Source: Amaricoccus sp. (GTDB taxonomy: Bacteria; Pseudomonadota; Alphaproteobacteria; Rhodobacterales; Rhodobacteraceae). Taken from it: 64,000 nt of DNA. Positions within the stretch are counted from its first letter, which is position 1; the number at the start of each line of letters is the position of its first letter. A program made the position numbers and the translations under genes. The notes beneath the pieces are model-generated. The model was not told where the DNA came from. It saw nothing but the letters and a program-made list of their open reading frames with translations, and did not search any database. Location of the stretch: NCBI RefSeq assembly GCF_017993425.1, contig NZ_JAGOMQ010000013.1, positions 38,201 to 102,200 on the forward strand. Direction: 5' to 3'. Positions 1-8,612 of the stretch are shown one piece after another.

Positions 1-139
1 CGAGGTCGGCGATCTCGGCGGGCGAGAGGGTCGGCCAGGTCTCGGGGACGTAGAGGCCGCCGTCGAGGGCGAGGCCCGCGAGCATCGCCTCCTCGAAGCC
101 GAGCTTCGGGGCGGCCCCGCGGGTCGAGACGTAGCGCAT
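1..139 (-). CDS. thrC: Threonine synthase, N-terminal fragment (cut by window edge)
   Basis: Only the first 46 codons are present; the gene continues beyond the left edge. The translated start begins MRYVSTRGAAPKLGFEEAML and goes on with GGLYVPETWP, the typical N-terminus of PLP-dependent threonine synthases, which convert O-phosphohomoserine to threonine in the cytoplasm. The ATG at 139 lies 10 bp downstream of the SURF1 stop, so it is probably co-transcribed with SURF1, an arrangement common in Rhodobacterales after the cta genes. The catalytic lysine region lies outside the window, so integrity cannot be judged. Confidence 0.85.
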   Translation of the reverse strand, partial: MRYVSTRGAAPKLGFEEAMLAGLALDGGLYVPETWPTLSPAEIADL

Positions 140-149
140 TCCGGCTCCT

Positions 150-821
150 TCAGACGGTGCGGCGCTTGATACGCCAAAGCAGGTAGCCTGTCATCACCGC
201 CCAGACCGCCGCCAATGAGAACCAGGTGAGCGCGTATTGCAGGTGGTCGTTGGGGATGTTGACCCCGACGGGGAGCGGGGTGGGGCCGGTCGGGTCGTCG
301 GTCGCCGAGGCGACGATGAGGACCGGCTCGGTCCCGAGCGCGGCGGCCATCGCGGGGACGTCGCGGGCGAGCCAGATGTTCTTGTCGAGGTCCGGGGCCG
401 CGGTCCAGCCGTCGGTCTCATCCGGCCAGAGCAGCGCCCCCTCGATGCGGATGCGGCCCGGCGGGCGGGGGGCCTCCTTGTCGGCGATCGGCACGAAGCC
501 GCGGTCGAGCAGCACGCGCCGGCCGTCGCCGAGGCGCAGGGGCGCTACGATGCGGTAGCCGACGCCCCAGGGCGGCGCGGAGGTGTAGACGTGGACCTCG
601 CCCGGCTCCAGCGTGCCGGCGACGGCGACGTGGCGGTATTCGTCCGCCGCCTCGGTCGGGGAGGCGGGCACGTCGGTGGCGGCGGCGGTCATCCGCGCCT
701 CGATCTCGGCGAGGACCCCGCGCTTCCATTCGAGGCGGTGCAGCTGCCAGACGCCGAGGGCGATCAGGATCGCCACGCCGGCGAGGCCGAAGATCAGAGG
801 GCCGATCATGCGGCGGGTCAT
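150..821 (-). CDS. SURF1 family cytochrome oxidase biogenesis protein
   Basis: A 223-residue inner-membrane protein of the SURF1/Shy1 family, which helps insert heme a into subunit I of aa3 oxidase. It has a transmembrane helix at each end (about residues 6-22 and 195-215) around a periplasmic domain; family motifs include GVWQLHRLEWK near the N-terminus and LQYALTWFSLA near the C-terminus. The chosen ATG at 821 overlaps the TGA of the upstream RES toxin gene by four bases (ATGA), which suggests translational coupling. An alternative ATG lies at 809. In related genomes SURF1 usually follows ctaE directly; here a toxin-antitoxin pair sits between them. Confidence 0.88.
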   Translation of the reverse strand: MTRRMIGPLIFGLAGVAILIALGVWQLHRLEWKRGVLAEIEARMTAAATDVPASPTEAADEYRHVAVAGTLEPGEVHVYTSAPPWGVGYRIVAPLRLGDGRRVLLDRGFVPIADKEAPRPPGRIRIEGALLWPDETDGWTAAPDLDKNIWLARDVPAMAAALGTEPVLIVASATDDPTGPTPLPVGVNIPNDHLQYALTWFSLAAVWAVMTGYLLWRIKRRTV

Positions 822-1522
822 CCGACGGCCCTCGCCGAGAAGGCGGGCGAGCCGTCCCAGACCAGCTCCCAGCGCGCGCCGGGGCGGACGTTCTGCACGA
901 TCTGCGGCTCGAAGGCGACGAGGCAGACGCCGCCGGGCTTGCGCACGGAAGGATAGACGAGGCCGCGCGCGCCGCCGGCGCGCAGCTCGCGGGCGAGGGC
1001 CTGCCCGAGCGGGTAGGCCGCCTCGGTGTCGGGGTCGAGGCAGGGGGGCACGGGCGTGACGCCGTGGAGGTCGGGGAACGTCCCCACGAAATCGGCGACC
1101 AGCTCGACATAGGTCGCCGTCTCGTGGAGCCAGCGCGTCGCGCGGAGCTCGCGGGTCTTGTGGAAGCCCACCTCCTCGATCGAGACCAGCGTCTCGGTCG
1201 CGCAGTACCAGGCGCCGCGGCGCTCGTCGTTGAAGCGGTTGCCGCCCGCGCGGGCATAGGCGAAGGCGGCGTTGACGGTGACGTCGCCCCAGGTGCGCAG
1301 GGCGCGCTCGCGGGCGCTGTAGGCGAGCTCGCGGGCGTCGAGGTCGGGCAGGCCCTCGCGCTCGGCGAGGAGGCGTCCCGAGGTCAGGCCCTCGATGCGG
1401 GCGAGGCGTTCGAGGTCGTCGGGACGCTCGACCAGGGGCGACAGCACCGGGGGCTTGTGCCAGGCGCTGGCGATCAGCCGGACCGTGCCGAGGATCGGCC
1501 CCTCGCGGCGGCCGAGCTTCAC
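818..1522 (-). CDS. RES-domain toxin (NAD-degrading family)
   Basis: A 234-residue RES-domain protein. Toxins of RES/Xre modules are known to deplete NAD+. Signature residues are visible with family spacing: Arg96 in GGNRFNDERRG, Tyr106 in GAWYCATE, Glu117 in SIEEVGFH, and Ser192 in VYPSVRKPGG. The start is taken as GTG at 1522, because GTGA overlaps the antitoxin stop by four bases, the usual coupling in this family; no nearer ATG fits the domain. The stop in turn overlaps the SURF1 start. All four signature residues are present, so the toxin looks intact rather than decayed. Confidence 0.85.
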   Translation of the reverse strand: MKLGRREGPILGTVRLIASAWHKPPVLSPLVERPDDLERLARIEGLTSGRLLAEREGLPDLDARELAYSARERALRTWGDVTVNAAFAYARAGGNRFNDERRGAWYCATETLVSIEEVGFHKTRELRATRWLHETATYVELVADFVGTFPDLHGVTPVPPCLDPDTEAAYPLGQALARELRAGGARGLVYPSVRKPGGVCLVAFEPQIVQNVRPGARWELVWDGSPAFSARAVG

Positions 1523-1929
1523 GCGCCGCCCCGCAGCGCGTCGACGTAGCCGCGCGCCGCGAGGATGGCGGGCAGGCCGCCGGCCAGCATGTAGGCGACC
1601 GGCGAGCGCCCGGCGAAGACACGGCCGGTGTTCGGGCGCTTTGGCCAGGCGTCGGCCAACTCGTCGGAGAAGTAGAGGTGCAGGCCCTTGTAGAGCCCGA
1701 CCAGTCCGCTCGCCCGCAGGAGCTGGTCCTGCCCGAGCCGGCCGGACCAGCCCGGGGCCTTCATCCGCGCCCAGGTGCGGGCGGAGACCCCGGCGAGCGC
1801 CGCCGCCTCGTCGCCGGTCAGCCGCCACGCCGCGGCGAGGCGGCGCAGCGCCGCCAGCGCGACGCGGGCGTCGGCCTCGGGGTCGTCCTCGACATGGGCC
1901 GCGTAGAGGGGTTGGGCGATGGCCGTCAT
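1519..1929 (-). CDS. Xre/MbcA/ParS-type antitoxin
   Basis: A 136-residue antitoxin paired with the RES toxin. The N-terminal part has a helix-turn-helix-like stretch (RLTGDEAAALAGVSARTWAR). The C-terminal part matches the toxin-binding (DUF2384-type) domain, with the hallmark LHLYFSDELADAWPKRPN and ending in ILAARGYVDALRGG. Antitoxins of this family bind the toxin active site and repress their own promoter. The ATG at 1929 sits directly downstream of a 10-bp inverted repeat at 1942-1977, its likely operator. It lies between ctaE and SURF1, interrupting the usual oxidase gene order. Confidence 0.88.
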   Translation of the reverse strand: MTAIAQPLYAAHVEDDPEADARVALAALRRLAAAWRLTGDEAAALAGVSARTWARMKAPGWSGRLGQDQLLRASGLVGLYKGLHLYFSDELADAWPKRPNTGRVFAGRSPVAYMLAGGLPAILAARGYVDALRGGA

Positions 1930-1941
1930 GCGGGGCTCCTT

Positions 1942-1977
1942 CTGCCATCTGTCCGTAAAGTGATGGTCAGATGGCAG
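1942..1977. promoter_or_regulatory. Inverted-repeat operator of the RES/Xre operon
   Basis: Two perfect 10-bp arms, CTGCCATCTG (1942-1951) and CAGATGGCAG (1968-1977), are separated by 16 bp and lie 13 bp upstream of the antitoxin ATG. On the minus strand a TTGACT (-35-like, 1985-1980) sits just upstream, so a repressor bound here would cover the promoter. The role is inferred from position and from the known autoregulation of Xre antitoxins. Confidence 0.7.
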
Positions 1978-2113
1978 GGAGTCAAGCGTGGGGTTGGAGG
2001 TGGGTCTACTCGTCCTTGCGCCGTCGAGCAGGTGATTGCGACGGGCCGTATTCGTTCTTAATGCTTGATTGAATAGCGCAAGAATCAACCGCCGAGTTGG
2101 CGAAAATGCGATT

Positions 2114-2143
2114 TTGCGCACAAATATATTTCGAAATATTTTG
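2114..2143. repeat. AT-rich palindromic motif, copy 1
   Basis: A 30-bp AT-rich island in otherwise 70% GC sequence, containing the perfect 14-bp palindrome ATATTTCGAAATAT (2126-2139) preceded by TTGCGCACAA. A near-identical motif occurs at 63840-63869 (TTGCGCGCAA then an ATAATTCGAAATAT variant). The surrounding 2040-2175 is also AT-rich and lies between the divergent-facing end of ctaE and the toxin-antitoxin operon. It could be a regulator site or an AT-rich upstream element. No gene was found in 1978-2250. Confidence 0.55.
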
Positions 2144-2250
2144 AATTTAAACGGTGAAAATCATTGCATCGTTATCAGCGCCGCATTTCGCGGCGCCGTG
2201 TGCCTCACTTCGAGGTTCCGCCGTCCCCGCCGCTGCCGCTCCGCGTCGAG

Positions 2251-2276
2251 CCGGGTGACATGCGCATGTCACCCGG
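2251..2276 (-). terminator. Palindromic terminator-like hairpin after ctaE
   Basis: The 26-bp perfect palindrome CCGGGTGACATG/CATGTCACCCGG around a central CG lies 32 bp downstream of the ctaE stop on the minus strand. It lacks a clear T-run, so it may be a transcript-end stabiliser rather than an intrinsic terminator. It separates the oxidase genes from the toxin-antitoxin operon. Confidence 0.45.
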
Positions 2277-2308
2277 CGGGCGCCGTCGCAGGACGAATGG
2301 CGTCGCTC

Positions 2309-3121
2309 CTAGTGTCCGCCGCTGACGGCTCCTGCGGAGCCCCAGATGTAGATGACGGCGAAGAGGAAGAGCCACACCACGTCGACGAAGTGCCAGTACC
2401 AGGCCGCCGCCTCGAAGCCGACATGCTGCTCGGAGGTGAAGTGGCCGTTGTAGACGCGGATCAGGCAGACGGCGAGGAAGATCGTCCCGATGAGGACGTG
2501 GAACCCGTGGAAGCCCGTCGCCATGAAGAAGTTCGCGCCGTAGATGTTGCCCGAGAAGCCGAAATGAGCGTGGCTGTACTCGTAAGCCTGCACGACGGTG
2601 AAGAGGGCGCCGAGCGCGATGGCGAGCCAGAGCCCCGCCTTCATCTCGTCGCGCTTGTTGCCGTGGACGAGCGCGTGGTGCGCCCAGGTCGCCGCGCAGC
2701 CCGAGCAGAGCAGGATCAGCGTGTTGATCAGCGGCAGGTGCCAGGGATCGAAGACCTGGATGCCCGGCGGCGGCCAAGTGTGGTCGATCGCCGCCATCGG
2801 GTACATGGCGTGCTTGATGAACGACCAGAACCAGGCGGAGAAGAACATCACCTCGGAGATGATGAACATCATCACGCCGTAGCGCAGGCCGATCTGCACG
2901 ATGGGCGTGTGGTCGCCCGCATGGCTCTCGGTCACCACGTCCGACCACCACGAGAACATCACGTAGAGGACGAGCACGAGGCCCATCAGCATGACCCACG
3001 GGCCGTGGTCGTGGAAGAAGAGCACGGCGCCGAACAGCAGGACGAAGGCGCCGACCGCGCCGGCGAAGGGCCAGATGCTGGGCGCTATGATGTGGTAGTC
3101 GTGGTTCTTGTGGCCAGCCAT
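2309..3121 (-). CDS. ctaE: Cytochrome c oxidase subunit III
   Basis: A 270-residue seven-helix membrane protein that forms part of the aa3-type cytochrome c oxidase core with subunits I and II. It starts [19 protein letters not shown], as in alphaproteobacterial CoxC/CtaE, and carries the conserved [13 protein letters not shown] helix and the [14 protein letters not shown] segment; length is normal. It lies 12 bp after ctaG in the order ctaC-ctaB-coxF-ctaG-ctaE. Subunit I (ctaD) is not in the window; in Rhodobacterales it is often located elsewhere. Confidence 0.96.
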   Translation of the reverse strand: MAGHKNHDYHIIAPSIWPFAGAVGAFVLLFGAVLFFHDHGPWVMLMGLVLVLYVMFSWWSDVVTESHAGDHTPIVQIGLRYGVMMFIISEVMFFSAWFWSFIKHAMYPMAAIDHTWPPPGIQVFDPWHLPLINTLILLCSGCAATWAHHALVHGNKRDEMKAGLWLAIALGALFTVVQAYEYSHAHFGFSGNIYGANFFMATGFHGFHVLIGTIFLAVCLIRVYNGHFTSEQHVGFEAAAWYWHFVDVVWLFLFAVIYIWGSAGAVSGGH

Positions 3122-3133
3122 TCCGGGGTCCCT

Positions 3134-3748
3134 CTAGTTCTCGATCGCCGCGGGCTCGACTTGCGCGGCCGCCTTGGCGAGCCGCGTGGACCCGGTCGCG
3201 CCGGCCGCGTCGGCGGCGGGCGGCGGGTCGCTCGGGTGCATGGTGTAGGAGAGCGTGATCTCGCGCACGTCCCGGGCCTCGGCGTCCTCGAGGATGGCGG
3301 GGTCGACGAAGAAGCTCACCGGCATCTCGATGCGCTCGCCCGGGGCGAGGGTCTGCTTCTCGAAGCAGAAGCAGGCGATCTTGGAGAAATAGGCGCCGGC
3401 CGCGTAGGGCGTGACGTTGAAGCTCGCCGCGGCGGTGATCGGGTGGTCGGAGAGATTGACGAACTCGTAGAAGGCGAGCCCGGTCTCGTCGAGCCGCACC
3501 TCCATCTTGCGCGCCACGGGCCGGAACTCCGCGGGCAGGCCGGGGGCCGTGTTGGCGTCGAAGCGGATGGTCATCACCTCGGGCCGGGCGGGGCCGGGCG
3601 GGGCCTCGGCGACGTTCGGGGTGCCGTTGTAGCCGGTGACGCGGCAGAAGAGGTTGTAGAACGGCACCGCGGCGAAGCTGCCCGCGAGCATCACCGCGGC
3701 CACCGCGGCGAGCCGGCCGGCGATCCGCCTGTTGGGGCTGGCGGTCAT
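3134..3748 (-). CDS. ctaG: Cytochrome c oxidase copper chaperone Cox11/CtaG
   Basis: A 204-residue membrane-anchored periplasmic protein that delivers copper to the CuB site of oxidase subunit I. It has one N-terminal helix (about residues 10-30), a conserved membrane-proximal Cys35 in NLFCRVTGYNGTP, and the copper-binding CFCFEKQTL motif with Cys126 and Cys128. These are the defining residues of the family. Its ATG overlaps the stop of the preceding small oxidase gene by four bases (3745-3748). Confidence 0.96.
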   Translation of the reverse strand: MTASPNRRIAGRLAAVAAVMLAGSFAAVPFYNLFCRVTGYNGTPNVAEAPPGPARPEVMTIRFDANTAPGLPAEFRPVARKMEVRLDETGLAFYEFVNLSDHPITAAASFNVTPYAAGAYFSKIACFCFEKQTLAPGERIEMPVSFFVDPAILEDAEARDVREITLSYTMHPSDPPPAADAAGATGSTRLAKAAAQVEPAAIEN

Positions 3749-3936
3749 TTTCCGGGCTCCGTCGCCGGCAGCAGGGACGGCCGGACCTGGTGGTCGAAGC
3801 CTTCCATCGCCTCGCCATGCGACATCTTCACGATGGTGACGGCGAAGATCATCAGCACGAGCGCGCCGAGGACGATCCCCAGCCCGACGTTGCGGCTGCG
3901 CCGCCGGCCGTAGATCTCGTGGCTGTCAGGACGCAT
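3745..3936 (-). CDS. CoxF-like small membrane protein of the cta cluster
   Basis: A 63-residue protein with a basic N-terminus and one transmembrane helix (about residues 17-37, GLGIVLGALVLMIFAVTIVK), followed by a short polar tail. Small single-helix proteins at this place between ctaB and ctaG are typical of alphaproteobacterial oxidase clusters (CoxF-like), but their role is not well defined. Coupled to ctaG through an ATGA overlap and 13 bp downstream of ctaB, it is certainly in the oxidase operon. Confidence 0.8.
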   Translation of the reverse strand: MRPDSHEIYGRRRSRNVGLGIVLGALVLMIFAVTIVKMSHGEAMEGFDHQVRPSLLPATEPGK

Positions 3937-3949
3937 GGCGACGGCCCCC

Positions 3950-4906
3950 TCAGAGCAGCGTCGGCCAGCCCGTCGCCACGAGGCCGGCGGCGCGCAGGCC
4001 GGCCTCGACGAGGAGCAGGCTGAAATGCAGGAACAGGTAGACGATCGAGAAGCCGAAGAAGCGCTTCTCGGTCCGGCAGCGGTCGGCCGCCGCCGTCGCC
4101 TCGTCGCGCCGCCAGATCGCCCAGGCGCCGCGGAGGAAGAGCGCGTTGAGGACGAGCGCGCCGGCGAGGTAGACCGGGCCGCCCACCGCGGAGAAGGCGG
4201 GCGCGATCGCCGCGGGGGCGAGGATCAGCGCGTAGGCGAGGATGTGGTTGCGGGTCGAGCGCTCGCCGGCCGCCACCGGCAGCATCGGCACGCCGGCGCG
4301 GACGTAGTCGTCGTTGCGGAAGAGCGCCAGCGCCCAGAAATGCGGCGGCGTCCACAGGAAGATCAGCAGGAACATCAGCACGCTCTCGGGCGCGACGCCG
4401 CCGGTCGCAACCGCCCAGCCGACCATCGGCGGGAAGGCCCCGGCGGCGCCGCCGATGACGATGTTCTGCGGCGTCGCCCGCTTGAGCCACATCGAGTAGA
4501 TCACGACGTAGAAGAAGATCGTGAAGGCGAGGAACGCCGCCGCGAAGAGGTTGGCGACGAGGCCGAGGAACACCACCGAGAAGGCCGAGAGCGTCAGCCC
4601 GAGGGCAAGCGCGGCGTTGCGCTCGACCCGGCCGGAGGGGATCGGGCGGCCCTTGGTGCGCGCCATGACCGCGTCGATGTCGCGGTCCCACCACATGTTG
4701 AGAGCGCCCGCCGCGCCGGCCCCGACGCCGATGCAGGTCAGCGCCGCGACGGCGATCACGGGATGCACCGGCACGGGCGCGCAGACGAGGCCGACCAGCG
4801 CGGTGAAGAGGACGAGCCGCATCACCCTCGGCTTCAGCAACTCGACGAAGTCGCCGAACTGCGCCTCGGGCGCCCCCGTCTTGTCGGTCCAGACGACCTC
4901 GGTCAT
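3950..4906 (-). CDS. ctaB: Protoheme IX farnesyltransferase (heme O synthase)
   Basis: A 318-residue polytopic membrane prenyltransferase that converts heme b to heme o, the precursor of the heme a used by aa3 oxidase. The UbiA-type diphosphate/Mg motif is visible as NMWWDRDID (Asn70, Asp74, Asp78), followed by [14 protein letters not shown], and the second conserved loop is [20 protein letters not shown]. Length is normal. It lies 34 bp downstream of ctaC. Confidence 0.95.
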   Translation of the reverse strand: MTEVVWTDKTGAPEAQFGDFVELLKPRVMRLVLFTALVGLVCAPVPVHPVIAVAALTCIGVGAGAAGALNMWWDRDIDAVMARTKGRPIPSGRVERNAALALGLTLSAFSVVFLGLVANLFAAAFLAFTIFFYVVIYSMWLKRATPQNIVIGGAAGAFPPMVGWAVATGGVAPESVLMFLLIFLWTPPHFWALALFRNDDYVRAGVPMLPVAAGERSTRNHILAYALILAPAAIAPAFSAVGGPVYLAGALVLNALFLRGAWAIWRRDEATAAADRCRTEKRFFGFSIVYLFLHFSLLLVEAGLRAAGLVATGWPTLL

Positions 4907-4940
4907 CGCTCGCTCCGCCCTCGGGCTGGCTGGCGCCGGC

Positions 4941-5993
4941 TCAGTTCGCCGGCGCGGCCGTCGCGGCCACGTCCGCCTCGCCGCGGACGCCGCCGTACTC
5001 GTCGATCGCCCAGTCGAGCCAGGCGGCGTAGTCCTCGGGCTCCAGCGCCTTCACCACGATCGGCATGAAGGCGTGGTCCTTGCCGCAGAGCTCCGAGCAC
5101 TGGCCGAAGTAGATCCCCGGCTCCTCGACCCGGAACCAGGTCTCGTTGAGCCGGCCCGGCACCGCGTCGATCTTCACGCCGAAGGCCGGCATCGCCCAGG
5201 AATGGATCACGTCCGCGCCGGTGGTCTGCAGCTTCACCACCTCGCCCACGGGGACCACCAGCGCCGTGTCGGCGGCGAGGAGGTAGAGGTCCTGGGTGTA
5301 GCCGGCGGCCTCGAGATCCTCGCGCGGGAGCAGCAGGCTGTCGTAGGAGAACTCGTTGTCCGGGTATTCGTAGTTCCAGTACCACTGGTTGCCGGTCGCC
5401 TTCACGGTCAGCTGCGGATCGGGAATCTCCAGCTGCTTGAAGAGGATCGGCAGCGAGAACGAGCCGATCACGATCAGGATCAGCACCGGGCCGAGGGTCC
5501 AGGCGATCTCGAGCTTCGTGTTGTGGGTGAAGCGGGCCGGCTCGGGATTGGCGCGCCGGTTGAAGCGCAGGACCACCATCGCGAGGAGCACCGTCACCAG
5601 CGCCACGATCAGCACCATGATCGTGTGGACCATGTGCGAGAGCCAGTGCATGTCGTGGGCGACCTCGGTCACCGCCGGCTGGTAGCCGGTGCCGCCCGGC
5701 ACGGGCACGCCGATGATCGGCAGGTCGGGCATGGCGAAGGCGGCCACCGGCTCGCCGGTCTCGGGCGGCGTCTCGGCGGGCGTGTCCGCCGCCGGCGCCT
5801 GCGCCTCGGCCTCGGGCGACTGCGGGGCCTCCGCCGCGGGAGCCTCGACCGCCGGGGCTTCCGCTGCGGGAGCCTCGGCCGCGGGGGCTTCCGCCGCGGG
5901 AGCCTGGGTCTGGGTGTCCTGGGCGAGCACGGCCGGCGCGAAGGCGACCGCAAAGGCCAGGTGGAGCGCCGTCGCGAGGCTTAGCGTCTTCAT
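4941..5993 (-). CDS. ctaC: Cytochrome c oxidase subunit II with Ala/Pro-rich N-terminal insert
   Basis: A 350-residue subunit II that holds the dinuclear CuA centre accepting electrons from cytochrome c. The CuA signature [13 protein letters not shown] lies near residue 300 (Cys298 and Cys302), with the upstream conserved [11 protein letters not shown]. Two helices follow the signal peptide. Residues about 28-75, between the signal sequence and the first helix, are a low-complexity run of AAEAP units encoded by imperfect 15-bp DNA repeats, which makes the protein longer than usual. The ATG at 5993 was chosen because it starts a good signal peptide. It is the first gene of the oxidase operon and divergent from tldD. 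Confidence 0.95.
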   Translation of the reverse strand: MKTLSLATALHLAFAVAFAPAVLAQDTQTQAPAAEAPAAEAPAAEAPAVEAPAAEAPQSPEAEAQAPAADTPAETPPETGEPVAAFAMPDLPIIGVPVPGGTGYQPAVTEVAHDMHWLSHMVHTIMVLIVALVTVLLAMVVLRFNRRANPEPARFTHNTKLEIAWTLGPVLILIVIGSFSLPILFKQLEIPDPQLTVKATGNQWYWNYEYPDNEFSYDSLLLPREDLEAAGYTQDLYLLAADTALVVPVGEVVKLQTTGADVIHSWAMPAFGVKIDAVPGRLNETWFRVEEPGIYFGQCSELCGKDHAFMPIVVKALEPEDYAAWLDWAIDEYGGVRGEADVAATAAPAN

Positions 5994-6132
5994 GCCGTGA
6001 TCCCACCGTCCGCCGGACGCCTGCCGCGTCCGAGTTGCATCTTGCTGCCGGTGAACCATATTGAGGCGCGAAGGACAAGACGCGGGATCCGCTCCCCGGC
6101 GTCGAAAGCCCAACTCCGGGAACCCCTCCGCC

Positions 6133-7557
6133 ATGTCGCAGACGCCGCGTTTCCGCCCCTTCGAGACCGACATCGATCCCGAGCGCGCCCTCGGCACGCT
6201 GCGCGAGGCGACGGCCGGCGCGGACGACGGCGAGCTCTTCCTGGAGCGCCGCCGCTCCGAGGGCCTCGTCTTCGACGACGGCCGGCTCAAGACCGCGAGC
6301 TACGACGCCGCCGAGGGCTTCGGCCTGCGCGCCGTGCGCGGCGAGACCGCCGGCTACGCCCATTCCACCGAGATCTCCGAGGCGGCGCTGAAGCGCGCCG
6401 CCGAGACCGCCCGTCTCGCCGTCGGGGCCGGCGGCGGCGTGATGGCCGCGCCGCCGCGGCCGACCAACCAGCGGCTCTACACCGACCACGACCCGTTCGA
6501 GGACGCGGGCTTCCCGGTCAAGGTCGACACGCTGCGCGAGATCGACGCCTACCTGCGCGGCAAGGACCGCCGCGTCGTGCAGGTCTCGGCGACGCTCGCC
6601 GCCTCGATGCACGAGGTGGAGATCCTGCGCCCCGAGGGCGGCCGCCTCGCCGAGGCGCGGCCGATGGTGCGGCTGAGCGTCTCGGTGATCGTCGAGGAGA
6701 ACGGCCGCCGCGAATCGGGCGGCTTCGGCGGCGGCGGCCGGCACGGGCTCGCGCCGCTGCTCGAGACCGGCCACTGGAAGGCCGTCGCCGACGAGGCCCT
6801 GCGCATCGCGACGGTGAACCTGCGCGCCGAGCCCGCCCCCGCGGGCGTCATGGACGTGGTCCTCGGCCCCGGCTGGCCCGGCATCCTGCTCCACGAGGCG
6901 GTCGGCCACGGGCTGGAGGGCGACTTCAACCGCAAGGAGACCTCGGCCTTCGCCGGCCTGATGGGGACGCGCGTCGCCGCCCCCGGCGTGACCGTGGTCG
7001 ACGACGGCACGATCCCCGACCGGCGCGGCTCGATCTCCTTCGACGACGAGGGCACGCCCTCGCAGCGCAACGTGCTGATCGAGGACGGCATCCTCGTCGG
7101 CTTCATGCAGGACCGCCAGAACGCCCGGCTGATGGGCGTCGCGCCGACCGGCAACGGCAGGCGGCAGAGCTTCGCGCACATCCCGATGCCGCGCATGACC
7201 AACACGATCATGCTCGGCGGCAAGGACGACCCGAGGGACATCCTCGCCAGCCTCAAGGACGGCATCTACGCCGTGGGCTTCGGCGGCGGGCAGGTCGACA
7301 TCACCAACGGCAAGTTTGTGTTCTCCTGCACCGAGGCCTACCGGGTGAGGGACGGCAAGGTCGGCGCCCCGGTCAAGGGCGCGACCCTGATCGGCGACGG
7401 CGCGACGGCGCTGAAGCACGTGCGCGCCATCGGCGACGACATGGCGCTCGACCCCGGCATCGGCAATTGCGGCAAGAACGGCCAGTGGGTGCCGGTCGGC
7501 GTCGGCCAGCCGACCCTGCTGATCGGCGGCCTGACGGTGGGCGGCAGCGCGACCTGA
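6133..7557 (+). CDS. tldD: Metalloprotease TldD
   Basis: A 474-residue TldD-family zinc metalloprotease that works with TldE/PmbA in degrading unfolded peptides and maturing some ribosomally made peptides. The catalytic HEAVGH motif is at about residues 254-259 (LLHEAVGHGLEGD), and GVGQPTLLIGGLTVGGSAT is the typical C-terminus. The ATG at 6133 gives the usual family length. It is divergent from ctaC across 139 bp, as in many Rhodobacterales. No tldE is present nearby. Confidence 0.95.
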   Translation: MSQTPRFRPFETDIDPERALGTLREATAGADDGELFLERRRSEGLVFDDGRLKTASYDAAEGFGLRAVRGETAGYAHSTEISEAALKRAAETARLAVGAGGGVMAAPPRPTNQRLYTDHDPFEDAGFPVKVDTLREIDAYLRGKDRRVVQVSATLAASMHEVEILRPEGGRLAEARPMVRLSVSVIVEENGRRESGGFGGGGRHGLAPLLETGHWKAVADEALRIATVNLRAEPAPAGVMDVVLGPGWPGILLHEAVGHGLEGDFNRKETSAFAGLMGTRVAAPGVTVVDDGTIPDRRGSISFDDEGTPSQRNVLIEDGILVGFMQDRQNARLMGVAPTGNGRRQSFAHIPMPRMTNTIMLGGKDDPRDILASLKDGIYAVGFGGGQVDITNGKFVFSCTEAYRVRDGKVGAPVKGATLIGDGATALKHVRAIGDDMALDPGIGNCGKNGQWVPVGVGQPTLLIGGLTVGGSAT

Positions 7558-7622
7558 CGCGGCTGGCGCTTTCCGCGGGACGGCCTATTCTGGGCGGCCG
7601 ATCCCGGGGAGGAGCCCGCGCC

Positions 7623-7943
7623 TTGAGCCACAACATCGCCGACGTTGCCGAGCACGACGTGGTGCCCGGCTTCCATGGCCGCTTCATCCACAGCGAGCGG
7701 ATGACCTTCGCCTACTGGCGGATCGACGCGGGCTCGGCGATCCCGGTCCATGCGCATCCGCACGAGCAGGTGGTGAACATGCTGGAGGGCGAGCTGGAGC
7801 TGGTGGTGGACGGGGAGCCGCGCCTGCTGAAGGCGGGCGACGTCTACGTGGTGCCCGGAGGGGTCGAGCACGGGGCGCGGGCGGTCACGGACGTGCGCGT
7901 CCTCGACGTGTTCGCGCCGGTCCGCGAGGATTACCGGTTCTGA
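7623..7943 (+). CDS. Small cupin-domain protein
   Basis: A 106-residue single-domain cupin. The metal-binding motif appears as HAHPHEQVVNMLEGELE (first cupin motif) and PGGVEHGARAV (second). The TTG start at 7623 is inferred: it follows a GGGGAGGAG ribosome site at 7603-7611, and no ATG gives the complete fold. Substrate unknown; small cupins of this type are often sugar- or acid-binding isomerases or dioxygenase-like proteins. Its TGA overlaps the ATG of the next gene by one base. Confidence 0.8.
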   Translation: MSHNIADVAEHDVVPGFHGRFIHSERMTFAYWRIDAGSAIPVHAHPHEQVVNMLEGELELVVDGEPRLLKAGDVYVVPGGVEHGARAVTDVRVLDVFAPVREDYRF

Positions 7944-8386
7944 TGCGGACGCTGATCCTGCCGGCGCTCGCCGCGCTCGCGGGGGCCGGGATCGTCCTGC
8001 AGCAGGCGCTGAACGCCCATCTGCGGATCGCGCTCGGCTCCGGCGCGTGGTCGGGCTTCGTGAGCTTCCTCGTCGGCGTCACCTGCATGGCGGCCTTCGC
8101 GCTCGCCTTGCGCGATCCGGTTCCCCTCGTCGCGGCGGCGGGGCGGCTGCCGTGGTGGGCGTGGTGCGGCGGCGTCTTCGGCGCGATCTTCGTCGGGCTC
8201 GGGCTCTATCTCGTCCCGGTGATCGGCGCGGCGACGTTCTTCGCCTTCCTGGTCGCCGGGCAGATGGCCGCCTCGGTCGCCTTCGACCATTTCGGCTGGC
8301 TCGGCGTCCCCGAGCGCCCGGTCGACCTGACGCGCCTCCTCGGCGCCGCCCTGCTCGTTGGCGGCGTCGTGCTCCTCCGGCGGTAG
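7943..8386 (+). CDS. DMT-superfamily YdcZ-type small permease
   Basis: A 147-residue integral membrane protein with about five helices, resembling the YdcZ/DUF606 branch of the drug/metabolite transporter superfamily. The N-terminus IVLQQALNAHLRIALGSGAWSGFVSF and the GQMAASVAFDHFGWLGVP segment are characteristic. Proteins of this size are half-transporters that probably dimerise. The substrate is unknown. The start overlaps the cupin stop (TGATG), so the two are translated together and may act on the same compound. Confidence 0.8.
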   Translation: MRTLILPALAALAGAGIVLQQALNAHLRIALGSGAWSGFVSFLVGVTCMAAFALALRDPVPLVAAAGRLPWWAWCGGVFGAIFVGLGLYLVPVIGAATFFAFLVAGQMAASVAFDHFGWLGVPERPVDLTRLLGAALLVGGVVLLRR

Positions 8387-8612
8387 TCTGCCGACGAATG
8401 CCGGACTTGCCGGCCGGTTGATGGCGTGATTCCGTGGATGTCGGCACGGCGGCGACGGAAGGGATTTCGATGCGGGGCTCGGATCGGAGGGCGGGAGATC
8501 CCTACTCCCGGTTGGGACGGTCGGACGTCCCGTCCGGGCGGCCGTTGCGGGGGCTGCTGCACTGCTTCCACCCGGTGCGCTGGCAGGGGCAGCTCCGGCG
8601 TGGCGTCTCCGG

